A program made the translations under genes and the position numbers. From the NCBI RefSeq assembly GCF_003854965.1, contig NZ_RQPI01000002.1, positions 186,001 to 250,000 of the forward strand: DNA of 64,000 nucleotides, written 5' to 3'. Source of the stretch: Paenibacillus rhizophilus. GTDB taxonomy: Bacteria; Bacillota; Bacilli; Paenibacillales; Paenibacillaceae. Positions 15,812 to 24,385 of this stretch are shown here, piece by piece. The notes beneath the pieces are model-generated. The model worked only from the letters and a program-made list of their open reading frames with translations. It was not told the origin of the DNA and did not search any database. The number at the start of each line of letters is the position of its first letter. Positions within the stretch are counted from its first letter, which is position 1.

Positions 15812-18800
15812 TCAGCTGAATGGAATGACGACTTTCGACTGGTTGCCTTCGGCGGAAGCTGCATCTGTCTGGATAGCGGCTGTGTTGTTGCCAAGCGCAT
15901 TCCAAACTTCAATTTTCACTTTTCCGTTGTTGAGGTTGGCAAAGCTTCCGGCAGCCGATTTCAGGCCTGCCGTTTGATTGTAGAGCTCGAAGCCTGCAAC
16001 CGGATCGGTGGCGAAGTAGTTATACATTTCTACACGGTCGTACGTGCCGTCGCCCGTGAAGTCGTAAGAAACGCATACCTGGATTGCGTTGCCGACAGAC
16101 GTGCCTGAATCTGCATAAACATTGAATGCGGTTGATTTGGTGCTGTCATATGTTCCGGTCAGCCCGGAGATTACATAGGTATTCGGCGTGTGAACCGTAC
16201 CATCCCAGTTGCCGCCTGCGGAAGCGGTCGTATCCGTAGATGCCGCTGCTCCCGCTGCCGTGGAAAGCGTGCCCTCTACGGTTGAGGATGCGCCGTCGCG
16301 GACAAACAGCGTATTGGAGAACATACTCGCACTCGTCGTTACCGTTACAGCATTGCTTGCGGCGGACAGATTGCCTGCCTCATCTTTTGCTTTCACCGTA
16401 AAGGTATACTCCGTATTGGCCGAAAGCCCCGTCACCGTGAAGGTCGTGCCTGTCGGAGACCCGATCGGCGTCGCTCCCTTGTAAACTTCATACCCTGTTA
16501 CGCCTATGTTATCCGTTGATGCCGTCCAGCTCAAGGATACAGAAGTCGACGTTTTGGACGGTGAAGTCAAGAATGTCGGCGCAGTCGGAGCTTGCGTATC
16601 GGCAGCGCCGATATGTGAATACGTAAAGTGCGTCGAATCTTTCGCAGGCTGGCCGGTTAAATTGTAGGTGTAGAAATAAGTGACATTCACACCGTTGCTT
16701 AGACCGCTGCCCGTATATTCATAGTTGCTACCGTTCTGAGTCATTGTGACGTTCTGCTGGGTTCCTCCACCCGGCGTATAGTGCAAAATAACCGAACTAG
16801 CCGATGGATTCGGCGTGAATACCCATTTAGCTGAAGTCGCGGATACGGACGTAACGCTGTCGGTAAAGTCTCCCGCCGCTGCCGGACTTGTAGTAACGCT
16901 AAACGCGGAACTCGCAGCCGATATATTGCCCGCCGCGTCCTTCGCCTTGACCGTGAAGCTGTAGGCAGTGTTCGCCGTCAAGCCGGCATCCGTGTAGGTC
17001 GTTGCGCCGGTTGTCGATCCAACCACAGCCCCGTCCCTGTAAATATCGTACCCCGTTACGCCTACGTTATCCGTAGACGCCGTCCAGCTTAAGGACACCG
17101 AGGTTGACGTTTTGGACGGAGCCGCAAGGCCTGTCGGCGTACTCGGCGCTTGCGTATCGGTTGCCGGACTTGTAGTAACGCTCAGCGCGGAGCTCGCAGC
17201 CGATACATTGCCCGCCGCATCCTTCGCCTTGACGGTGAAGCTGTAGGCAGTGTTCGCCGTCAGGCCCGTTTCCGTGTAGGTCATTGCGCCGGTTGTCGAT
17301 CCAACCACAGCCCCGTCCCTGTAAATATCGTACCCCGTTACCCCCACGTTATCCGTCGATGCCATCCAGCTCAAGGACACCGAGGTTGACGTTTTGGACG
17401 GAGCGGCAAGACCCGTCGGCGCACTCGGTGCCTGCGTGTCAGCCGGAGGAGTGGAACCGCCCATTTTGTAGCTTAACCACTGGGAATCCTTGCCGACACC
17501 GCTTGTGATATACGTATAGAAATAATCGATCGTCGCTCCAGCCGGAACCGTCATCGTATATTCCCATGTCGAACCGCCGGTATTCACCAGATTGAATCCC
17601 TGTTGTCCCTGTCCGTTCACCTTCGCGTTCAGAATAGCCTGTGATGGATTACCCGAAAAAGTGACCGAGAACTTAGCCTGGGTTGCAGAAGGCTCCGTAA
17701 TGTTTTGGTTGAAGTCGCCCGTCTGTATGAAATCCGATCTGGCTTGCAGCGGACTGCTCGCAGCGGATTTATTCCCGGCGGCGTCGACCGCCTTGACGGT
17801 GTACGTATAGGTTGTGACCGGTTGCAGCCCTTGATCCGTGAACGTCGTATCCTGTACCGTGGCTGCGAGCGAGCCGTTTCGGTAAACCTCGTAATCTGTC
17901 GTCAAAATGTTGTCGGCGGCCGTATTCCACGTAAGCGATATCGATGAAGAGGTTGCGCCCGTTTGACGAACATTGTCCGGTGCGGACGGCGCCGTCGTAT
18001 CTACAGCCGTTGTGGTCACACTCAAGGCAGAGCTTGCGGCGGACAGCAGACCGTCCGAATCTTTCGCTTTCACCATATAGCTGTAAGCCGTGGAAGCCGA
18101 CAAGCCGGCATCGTGGAACGCTGTCGCTGCCGATGTTCCCACTTTGGCGCCGTTCCTGTAAATTTCATAACCGGCGACTTGGCGGTTGTCCGTAGAAGCG
18201 CTCCAGGTCAAGTCAACATAATTGGAAGACTTCTTTGCAACCGCTAAGCTGGCTGGCGTGGACGGAGGAATGGTGTCTGTCAGATGCACGCCATTGCTTG
18301 TATTAAAGCTGTTCGGTTCAGCCGTTACGCGTTGGCCATCGGAGAAATCGACGGTCAGAGTCGTTGTGCCCGAGTTGTAAATGACGTACGTTTTGACTCC
18401 GTTCTTGTCGAAAACCGCATAATACGGGTAGTTGGCCGTAATCGTCGGATCAGGGCTTCCCATAGCATTCAGATTATGAATCCAATAGTACGTATTGGAC
18501 CGGGAGTTGCCTTTTTCCGTGATGAAATTCGTGCCCAGTGAATCGATTTTGGCGGCTGCGGCCGCAGGATCATAGAGCGCGTAGTACATTTGGCTTAAAT
18601 CGTCCCATTTTTCGTCCGCGTCAAATTGGGCCTGACCATACTTCTGGATATACTGAGGAACGCTTACATTTTTCAATTCATCATAATGCTTTTTCACATA
18701 GTCCGGATTGTAGCCCAGATAGAGCGATGCGGATGTAAAGGGCATCCAAAGAATTGGGTATTTCAAGTTGGGATTATCCGTCCACCAGGTGCCGTTGACC

Positions 18801-20674
18801 GTTTTGCCGCCGAATACCATCCATGCTGCCGTGTAATCGTAGTTCGGATCAAAGTTTTCATTGTAAATGTCGAACCAGTATTCGTTTCCGGCTGTTATCT
18901 CCGTTGTGTAAAGGTAAATGCCGAGCTGCAGCAGCTGTTGATCATTTGTCGCCTGCGCCCATTCAATGATGCCCGACCAGGCGTTTAGCGCCTCGGATAC
19001 GGACTCCTGGTCGTTGCCGTCTCCTGTATGGCCCCGGCCGTTGGCCCAAGAATGGCCTTCGTAAGGATCAAAATTGCGAAGGAATGGAAACTTCGAATCG
19101 GTCCGGCTTGGATCAGCGATTTCATTGATAAGCATCTTGACCATGCCGCCCCACTGCGAGTCGCTGGCCCATGCTTTGTCTACCCGGGCGATATCGGCAG
19201 CCGCTTTGATGAAATAGCCGTAATGAAAATGATGGTCATTCAACGAAGGACCGCTGTAGAACCCTTCTTTGTAACCGATCAGCGAGCCCCAGTTGTTGTC
19301 ATGATAGAAAAAGGCGCGATTGTCCTGGGTGCCGCCCTGTTTGCTGGCCTTAAGGTAATTTTCAAGCGTTGCCTTTACTTTGCCCCGGGCTACCGCCGCC
19401 GTTGCCGGGTCTACTTGATCTGCAATGGAAGCAATGGTGGACCAGCGTCCCAGTTCTTTGCCCGCCCAGTAGGTATCCGTGCTGGTGATGTCAGTATATT
19501 TGTCCTCAGCGGCGTCCTGCTCCAAATAGGTCTTCAGCTTGGAGATATCATAGGTGCCTTTGTTCGGCAGGGCGGGAAGAATGCCGCTATATTTGACGCT
19601 CGTGGTGAAGGAGTTGCCTTCGCCGACAATCATTTTGCCGCGAACGGATCGGTAGGTGTAGTTCAGCAGTGTCTTGCCGGTGTTTCGCCATTGATGCGGA
19701 TAAAGCGCAAACAGAGTCCCGTTGGGGGCGCCGGATTCACGGGGAGTAATTGTATAGGAGAAGGTTGTCGTTACTGTGCTTGTCGCCTGATCGTAATTCC
19801 AGGATACCTGCGTATTCGTAACATGAGAGTAGGCGTACTGCTGGTACTTGCTGAGCGCCGCCGGCGCGGTGGCATCCGTAAGCCCGTCGGGTAGTACCGC
19901 GACGGAGAAGTGGTTTTTGCCGTTCAAATTATTGGTTAGCATTGTCGTGCCAAGACCTGACCACGTCGTTCCCGGAGCGCCGAAGAGGCCGTAATACTTG
20001 CCGTTTGTTTTGATCCCCAGCACCGGGGTGGAAGCATTTCCGGAGAACACCGTGGGCGCCCCGCTTTCAAATTTAACCGTCGGATTGCCGCCGGTGAACA
20101 GGCCATACACATACGGCGATCCGTGCCCATAGGTCAGCTTCATGGTATTGGAACCGCTTGCAAAAGAGGCCGTTACCATCCAATCGCTATATCCGTCAAC
20201 GTTCGTTTCCGGATAAGTCGCCCCAGACTGGCCGATAATGAAATCCCTGGCGGGGCCGCCGTAGGGGACGGTTCCCTGCATTTCCCGGTCCCAACCGTAG
20301 GAATCGGTATATAAATTCATGTTCGGGCCCGGATAGTACACCTGCATGCCGGCGTCTTTCGGCCAGAATGCGAGCGGATGGGCGTATTCACGTTCCGAAT
20401 AGGGGTCCCAAGCCAGATCAGACCACCAGTCATTGGTAGGTATTGGACCGTTCACATTGTTTGTCTTGTAGATTTTCCCTTGAGGCGTTGGATAAGCCAT
20501 CTGGCCTTGGGCCAGGTTCCAGTCGGCGGGAGCCGAAGATTCCGGCGGAAGAACGGTCGTGTAACTGCCCGCGCCGACCGGCACCTCGCCGGTAAAGGCA
20601 AAAGCCGACAGCGGCAGAAGAATCATGAGCAATACCATCGCAAGACTCAGCAGCACCGTTAATTTTTTTCTCAT
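15812..20674 (-). CDS. Secreted modular GH81 endo-beta-1,3-glucanase
   Basis: A 1620-residue extracellular enzyme. Residues 1-26 are a signal peptide (ending LPLSAFA). The GH81 catalytic region spans ~35-780 and includes the family motifs NDHHFHYGYFI and DGNDQESVSEALNAW, the latter holding the catalytic acidic residues. Then come two FN3 domains (~800-980), a beta-sandwich module ending YFYTYITSGVGKDSQW that resembles CBM56-type beta-1,3-glucan binding modules, two near-identical FN3 domains, a second CBM56-like module, a fifth FN3 and a ~165-residue C-terminal module of unknown type (VSYDFTGDGTYDRVEMYNYF). It hydrolyses beta-1,3-glucan such as laminarin, callose or fungal wall. CACGGAGGTAAACG precedes the ATG. 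It follows an oligosaccharide ABC transporter in the same direction, 143 bp downstream. Confidence 0.92.
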   Translation of the reverse strand: MRKKLTVLLSLAMVLLMILLPLSAFAFTGEVPVGAGSYTTVLPPESSAPADWNLAQGQMAYPTPQGKIYKTNNVNGPIPTNDWWSDLAWDPYSEREYAHPLAFWPKDAGMQVYYPGPNMNLYTDSYGWDREMQGTVPYGGPARDFIIGQSGATYPETNVDGYSDWMVTASFASGSNTMKLTYGHGSPYVYGLFTGGNPTVKFESGAPTVFSGNASTPVLGIKTNGKYYGLFGAPGTTWSGLGTTMLTNNLNGKNHFSVAVLPDGLTDATAPAALSKYQQYAYSHVTNTQVSWNYDQATSTVTTTFSYTITPRESGAPNGTLFALYPHQWRNTGKTLLNYTYRSVRGKMIVGEGNSFTTSVKYSGILPALPNKGTYDISKLKTYLEQDAAEDKYTDITSTDTYWAGKELGRWSTIASIADQVDPATAAVARGKVKATLENYLKASKQGGTQDNRAFFYHDNNWGSLIGYKEGFYSGPSLNDHHFHYGYFIKAAADIARVDKAWASDSQWGGMVKMLINEIADPSRTDSKFPFLRNFDPYEGHSWANGRGHTGDGNDQESVSEALNAWSGIIEWAQATNDQQLLQLGIYLYTTEITAGNEYWFDIYNENFDPNYDYTAAWMVFGGKTVNGTWWTDNPNLKYPILWMPFTSASLYLGYNPDYVKKHYDELKNVSVPQYIQKYGQAQFDADEKWDDLSQMYYALYDPAAAAAKIDSLGTNFITEKGNSRSNTYYWIHNLNAMGSPDPTITANYPYYAVFDKNGVKTYVIYNSGTTTLTVDFSDGQRVTAEPNSFNTSNGVHLTDTIPPSTPASLAVAKKSSNYVDLTWSASTDNRQVAGYEIYRNGAKVGTSAATAFHDAGLSASTAYSYMVKAKDSDGLLSAASSALSVTTTAVDTTAPSAPDNVRQTGATSSSISLTWNTAADNILTTDYEVYRNGSLAATVQDTTFTDQGLQPVTTYTYTVKAVDAAGNKSAASSPLQARSDFIQTGDFNQNITEPSATQAKFSVTFSGNPSQAILNAKVNGQGQQGFNLVNTGGSTWEYTMTVPAGATIDYFYTYITSGVGKDSQWLSYKMGGSTPPADTQAPSAPTGLAAPSKTSTSVSLSWMASTDNVGVTGYDIYRDGAVVGSTTGAMTYTETGLTANTAYSFTVKAKDAAGNVSAASSALSVTTSPATDTQAPSTPTGLAAPSKTSTSVSLSWTASTDNVGVTGYDIYRDGAVVGSTTGATTYTDAGLTANTAYSFTVKAKDAAGNISAASSAFSVTTSPAAAGDFTDSVTSVSATSAKWVFTPNPSASSVILHYTPGGGTQQNVTMTQNGSNYEYTGSGLSNGVNVTYFYTYNLTGQPAKDSTHFTYSHIGAADTQAPTAPTFLTSPSKTSTSVSLSWTASTDNIGVTGYEVYKGATPIGSPTGTTFTVTGLSANTEYTFTVKAKDEAGNLSAASNAVTVTTSASMFSNTLFVRDGASSTVEGTLSTAAGAAASTDTTASAGGNWDGTVHTPNTYVISGLTGTYDSTKSTAFNVYADSGTSVGNAIQVCVSYDFTGDGTYDRVEMYNYFATDPVAGFELYNQTAGLKSAAGSFANLNNGKVKIEVWNALGNNTAAIQTDAASAEGNQSKVVIPFS
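16881..17442 (-). repeat. Tandem 282-bp duplication encoding FN3 domains
   Basis: Two adjacent 282-bp units (starting at 16881 and 17163) encode consecutive FN3 domains. By hand alignment of 280 bases I count 25 mismatches, so the duplication is recent or kept similar by conversion. The other FN3 domains of the protein are more diverged. Confidence 0.85.
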
Positions 20675-20817
20675 CGTTTACCTCCGTGATTAGAGTAGAA
20701 TCCAAGGTAAAACCCGATTTGCCTCATCAATTACAGAATCCTTTCGCCAATCTGCGTATCGGCGCTTATCCCCTTCGGTATGTATCCACCTCTCACCTCC
20801 TTCTCAATACAACGACA

Positions 20818-21654
20818 TCAGGCTTTCACTGCTCCGGCCAGGGCGCCGTCCACAATATATTTTTGGATAAAGGTATAGAGCACGATCAGCGGCGTGGAGA
20901 CGATCATAATGCCGCAGGCCAGCATCGGCCAGTTATTTCCGTATTGCCCGCGGAATTCCTTGAGCCCGAATGTAATCGGATAATTCGCCGGACTTGGCAG
21001 ATACATAACCGGGCCGACAAAATCATTCCAAATGCCGATTGCGGTCAAAATGACGCCCGTGGCGATCACCGGCTTCATCAGCGGCAGCACGATCTGGAAT
21101 AAATACCGGCTGTAGCCGCAGCCGTCCATTCCGGCAGCCTCATCCAGCTCTCGGCTGATCGATTTAATGTAGCCGGTAAACATCATGAACACGATGCCGG
21201 TGCCGCTTGTTTTCAGCAAAATATATCCCAGCCTCGTATCATAGCCCACAAAGCCGAATTCCTGTTTCATGGCGAGCATCAGCTTGAACTGGGCGACCAT
21301 CGGATTGGGCAAAAACTGCGACAGCAAAAAGAAAAGATAGATCAGCCCGCTCCATCTCACATAGTTCCTGGCTACCGGAAAAGCGCCGAACAACGAGACG
21401 ATCAGCGTCAATACCGTCGCCACACCCGTGTACAGCAGACTGTTCAAAAAATAATTGGAGAAATTCCCCTGCGTCCACGCGTCTTTATAGTTGTTCCACT
21501 GAATATCGGACACGAGACCGATAGGGTTAAGGAGATATTCCGTAAAGGATTTAAAAGAGACGTTAAATACAAGCAGCAGCGGCACGATATAAAGCACAAG
21601 CAGAAGAGCCACGACCGCATAAGAGAGAACTTTGGCGGATTTCGATTGCTTCAT
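20818..21654 (-). CDS. Carbohydrate ABC transporter permease (MalG type)
   Basis: A 278-residue inner membrane protein with six predicted helices. It has the EAA loop of binding-protein-dependent permeases (ELDEAAGMDGCGYSRYLFQIVLPLMKP, ~residues 165-190) and the MalG-type C-terminus ending QKYIVDGALAGAVKA. It would import oligosaccharides across the membrane with the partner permease. Its ATG shares one base with the stop of the upstream permease (TGATG), indicating translational coupling; GAGGTGGAG is the RBS. No ATPase gene is present, so a shared MsmX-type ATPase is probably used. Context points to beta-1,3-gluco-oligosaccharides as substrate. Confidence 0.9.
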   Translation of the reverse strand: MKQSKSAKVLSYAVVALLLVLYIVPLLLVFNVSFKSFTEYLLNPIGLVSDIQWNNYKDAWTQGNFSNYFLNSLLYTGVATVLTLIVSLFGAFPVARNYVRWSGLIYLFFLLSQFLPNPMVAQFKLMLAMKQEFGFVGYDTRLGYILLKTSGTGIVFMMFTGYIKSISRELDEAAGMDGCGYSRYLFQIVLPLMKPVIATGVILTAIGIWNDFVGPVMYLPSPANYPITFGLKEFRGQYGNNWPMLACGIMIVSTPLIVLYTFIQKYIVDGALAGAVKA

Positions 21655-22547
21655 CAGTACTCCACCTCTCTCTTGCGCATTTGTTTGACGGCAACGATGA
21701 CAAAGACAAGTATAATCAGAAACTGCACAACGGAAAGCGCGGAGGGCAACCCCATTTCCAAACTGCCGCGGAAGGTTTCCTTATAAACGTCGTAGGCCAT
21801 CGTCCGGGTATTGAAGCGTCCGTCGGTTGTCGCCAATATAATATCGAAGGTGGACATCGCCCCGATAATCGAGAGAAGCATGTTGACCGTAAACGAGGGG
21901 GCAATCAGCGAAAACGTAATATGCCTGAAGGACTGCCATTTGGTAGTGCCGTCGATATAGCCCGCTTCATACAATTCTTTCGGCACCGATTGCAGACCGG
22001 CCAGAAAGATCAGCATCGAGTACCCCATATACATCCAGATTTGCACAAAAATAATATAGCCAAAGGCGTGCGAAAAGCTTCCAAAGAACATATCCTTGTA
22101 ACCGAACAGCGCCTGATACAGCTGATTGACCGGACCGCTAAGCGGATCGAACATCATGCTCCAGACTAGAGCCACAACCGCTACCCCGAGAACAACCGGA
22201 AGAAAAAATACGGCCCGGAAAAAGTAATCTCCTTTGAGCTTCTGGTTGATGATTACGGCCACAAGCAGCGCGATGCCGTTCTGCACAACCGTTACGATGA
22301 ACATGAAATAAAGCGTCCGAATGATTGAATCCACCCGCTCGCCTGAATTTCCGGAGAAAAAGACATCATGATAATTATCAAGACCTATAAATTTCATCCC
22401 GCTTCCGGGCAAATTCGTTATATTTGTAAAAGAGTAAATAACCGTCATCACCGAAGGTCCAAAATAGAACAAAACATACAGCGCCAAAGGGATTAGTAGC
22501 AGCAGAAACGGCACAAACCGCGATATGCCCTTCCCGAATGGATACAT
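21654..22547 (-). CDS. Carbohydrate ABC transporter permease (MalF/UgpA type)
   Basis: A ~297-residue membrane protein with six helices, a long first periplasmic-side loop, and the EAA motif region KELYEAGYIDGTTKWQSFRHITFSLIAPS (~185-210). It pairs with the MalG-type permease directly downstream. Start choice: the ATG at 22547 begins MYPFGKGISRFV; an in-frame GTG nine bases upstream (22556) is equally possible because the RBS is weak (GGGCGGGTGAGAG). It lies 78 bp after the solute-binding protein gene. This is the standard order of a CUT1 sugar transporter operon. Confidence 0.9.
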   Translation of the reverse strand: MYPFGKGISRFVPFLLLLIPLALYVLFYFGPSVMTVIYSFTNITNLPGSGMKFIGLDNYHDVFFSGNSGERVDSIIRTLYFMFIVTVVQNGIALLVAVIINQKLKGDYFFRAVFFLPVVLGVAVVALVWSMMFDPLSGPVNQLYQALFGYKDMFFGSFSHAFGYIIFVQIWMYMGYSMLIFLAGLQSVPKELYEAGYIDGTTKWQSFRHITFSLIAPSFTVNMLLSIIGAMSTFDIILATTDGRFNTRTMAYDVYKETFRGSLEMGLPSALSVVQFLIILVFVIVAVKQMRKREVEY

Positions 22548-22625
22548 CTCTCTCACCCGCCCAATTTTTTTATAAAAGATTAGGGCCTGCTATGGGCAGA
22601 CCCTAATTCCGTCCATTAGACTTTT

Positions 22626-24014
22626 TTATTTGGGAGCAGCGGCTTCCCATTCTTTTTGCTGAACATCAGCAAGTTCTTTTGCAGTTTTAAATTCTCCGCC
22701 AGGAGCAAGGTATTCGGTATGCACGCCTTCTGCAGCCAGATGCTCGCCGACATTATCGCGGTTAATCATCAGAATTTCATAGGCAAGCTCGAAACCGCCG
22801 GTCAGATAAGGAGAAAGTTCTTTATCGATAAATTCGCTGTTCGTTTGAATATTGTCTTGCGTCGGCAGGAAGCCTGCCGCTTGAACATACGCAGTGTAAT
22901 TTTCCGGTTCGGAGAAGAATTCCAGCCACTTCATCGCTCCTTCTTTGTTCGGGCCTTTTTCAGCCGCATACCAGGTTACATCGTATTTGCCGACAAGCGA
23001 CTTGTTCTTGGCCGCGTCTTCCGTAGCCGGAATCGGGAAGTAACCGAACTTCAAATCCGGATTGGCTGTTGCGATCGTCGGAGCATCCCAGGTTCCGTCT
23101 GCAATCATCGCGGCTTTGCCGGTTGCGAAGATGGAAGGCGCAGTCGCATAGTCGATACCCATAAAGCTGTCGATAATATAATTATCTTGAAGCGTTTTCA
23201 TTTTGTCGAGCACTTCCACAGCTTCCTTGTCGTTGTACTTCGTTTCGCCCTTCCATACGCCCTCAATCCATTTCTCCTGGTCACCGCCGCCTAGAATTTT
23301 CGCCTGCAAGCCGAATACCGGCAGTTTCAGAGGCCATACATCTTTACCGGCCACTACAATTGGAATGATATTCTTGGCTTTTATTGTATCGAGAGCTTTG
23401 ATAAATTCAGTCCATGTCGTTGGGACAGTCAGGCCGTTCTGTTCGAAAATTTCTTTGTTGTAAAAAAATCCGGACATTGCGACTTTGCCGGTCGGCAGCG
23501 CGTAAACTTTGCCGTTGTAAGTCCCTGCTTTAGAAATATCGTTCGCATTGTAATTTTTGACGAATGGCTGGTCCGAGAGATCAGCGATAAGACCGGAGTC
23601 AATCCATTGCTGCCAGTCCGGAACCTTGGCTCCCGGGGTCCAATCCTTCGGCGACAATCTCATGCCTGACAGATCGGCCAGGATATCCACATCGCCAGCG
23701 GTAATTCTTGCTCTTTGCGCTTGTTTGTACTCATCGTCTGGACCTGTTGTCGTGTATTCCACCTTATATTCGGGGTATTTCTCTTCAAATTTCTTGTTGA
23801 TTTCCTCAATCGCTTTGTTGATATTTTCCTGCTTCCAATGCAAAATCTTAATCACTTTTTTCTCTCCAGATGCCGGTTTTGCGGTTGGGTCGCCGGCGGC
23901 TGCAGTGCTTGAAGCATTGGTCCCGTTCGCCGCACCGTTATTGCCGCTTCCGCATGCCGTTAGGGTGAACAGGAGCATACTGCTCAACATAACCACAGAA
24001 AGCTTCTTGAACAT
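22626..24014 (-). CDS. Sugar ABC transporter substrate-binding lipoprotein
   Basis: A 462-residue lipoprotein. The signal peptide ends in a lipobox, LFTLTAC, with lipidated Cys21, followed by a Ser/Ala/Gly/Asn-rich linker and a family 1 solute-binding fold (KVIKILHWKQENINKAIEEIN at the start of the mature domain, GIDYATAPSIFATGKAAMIADGTW mid-protein). It delivers oligosaccharide to the two permeases encoded downstream. The ATG at 24014 is chosen because GGGGGG lies just before it; an upstream TTG lies within that RBS. Transcription most likely starts near 24119 from a promoter overlapped by a LacI-type operator. Confidence 0.92.
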   Translation of the reverse strand: MFKKLSVVMLSSMLLFTLTACGSGNNGAANGTNASSTAAAGDPTAKPASGEKKVIKILHWKQENINKAIEEINKKFEEKYPEYKVEYTTTGPDDEYKQAQRARITAGDVDILADLSGMRLSPKDWTPGAKVPDWQQWIDSGLIADLSDQPFVKNYNANDISKAGTYNGKVYALPTGKVAMSGFFYNKEIFEQNGLTVPTTWTEFIKALDTIKAKNIIPIVVAGKDVWPLKLPVFGLQAKILGGGDQEKWIEGVWKGETKYNDKEAVEVLDKMKTLQDNYIIDSFMGIDYATAPSIFATGKAAMIADGTWDAPTIATANPDLKFGYFPIPATEDAAKNKSLVGKYDVTWYAAEKGPNKEGAMKWLEFFSEPENYTAYVQAAGFLPTQDNIQTNSEFIDKELSPYLTGGFELAYEILMINRDNVGEHLAAEGVHTEYLAPGGEFKTAKELADVQQKEWEAAAPK

Positions 24015-24050
24015 TTGGTTACCCCCCAAATTAAAATTAGATGAAATATA

Positions 24051-24073
24051 ACGAAACTTTTTTCCGTTTTCGT
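24051..24073. promoter_or_regulatory. Possible accessory LacI-type half-sites
   Basis: ACGAAA (24051-24056) and TTTTCGT (24067-24073) are inverted with an 10-base gap, in the 5' UTR of the binding-protein gene. The spacing differs from the two better operators, so it may be an auxiliary or fortuitous site. Confidence 0.35.
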
Positions 24074-24102
24074 AAATTTCATTTGCTCATGTCATCCTTG
24101 TT

Positions 24103-24120
24103 CGGAAAGCGGTTTCGTCG
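24103..24120. promoter_or_regulatory. Operator at the start site of the ABC/GH81 operon
   Basis: On the minus strand CGACGAAACCGCTTTCCG: the half-site ACGAAACC is shared with the operator at 24286-24303, with an imperfect second half. It lies immediately downstream of the -10 element, covering the predicted start, so binding would block transcription. It also resembles a catabolite-responsive element core. Confidence 0.55.
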
Positions 24121-24125
24121 ATTTC

Positions 24126-24154
24126 ATTATTGCACTGTTGGGAAGGTTTGTAAA
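24126..24154 (-). promoter_or_regulatory. Promoter of the ABC transporter/GH81 operon
   Basis: Minus-strand TTTACA (24149-24154) and AATAAT (24126-24131) are spaced 17 bp, with the operator-like sequence right after the -10. Confidence 0.6.
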
Positions 24155-24252
24155 CTGTTTTTTATTTTGATTTCGCCTCCTAAGTACTAGGGGTGTTTTT
24201 ATAATAAATCGTTGATGTATCAGCATTTTTGTGTTCAATCTTCGTTTCATTA

Positions 24253-24281
24253 TTGACTGAACGGAGCAACTTCTATAGAAT
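24253..24281 (+). promoter_or_regulatory. Promoter of the LacI-family regulator gene
   Basis: TTGACT (24253-24258) and TAGAAT (24276-24281) are spaced 17 bp. A perfect dyad follows five bases later at the expected start site. Confidence 0.6.
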
Positions 24282-24285
24282 TATC

Positions 24286-24303
24286 TACGAAACCATTTTC
24301 GTA
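24286..24303. promoter_or_regulatory. Perfect LacI-type operator dyad
   Basis: TACGAAACCATTTTCGTA: 7-bp perfect half-sites around a 4-bp centre, typical in size for a LacI-family dimer. Placed at the predicted start of the regulator's own transcript, it implies autoregulation. Confidence 0.7.
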
Positions 24304-24385
24304 AACTATCTTTTTTAATTTGAAAGTTTAAATAGTGTTTTCTGCGGCCTAAGTATCAGACATTTTTACAAAAGGAGACGTTACC

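Noticed and set aside
16200..18250. Repeated units that could suggest a CRISPR or tandem element
   Set aside because: Repeats are in frame, ~280 bp long and encode FN3 domains.
20675..20817. Strong GAAGGAGGTGAGA followed by a GTG between permease and glucanase genes
   Set aside because: The GTG opens only a seven-codon frame; more likely a leftover or a ribosome standby site.
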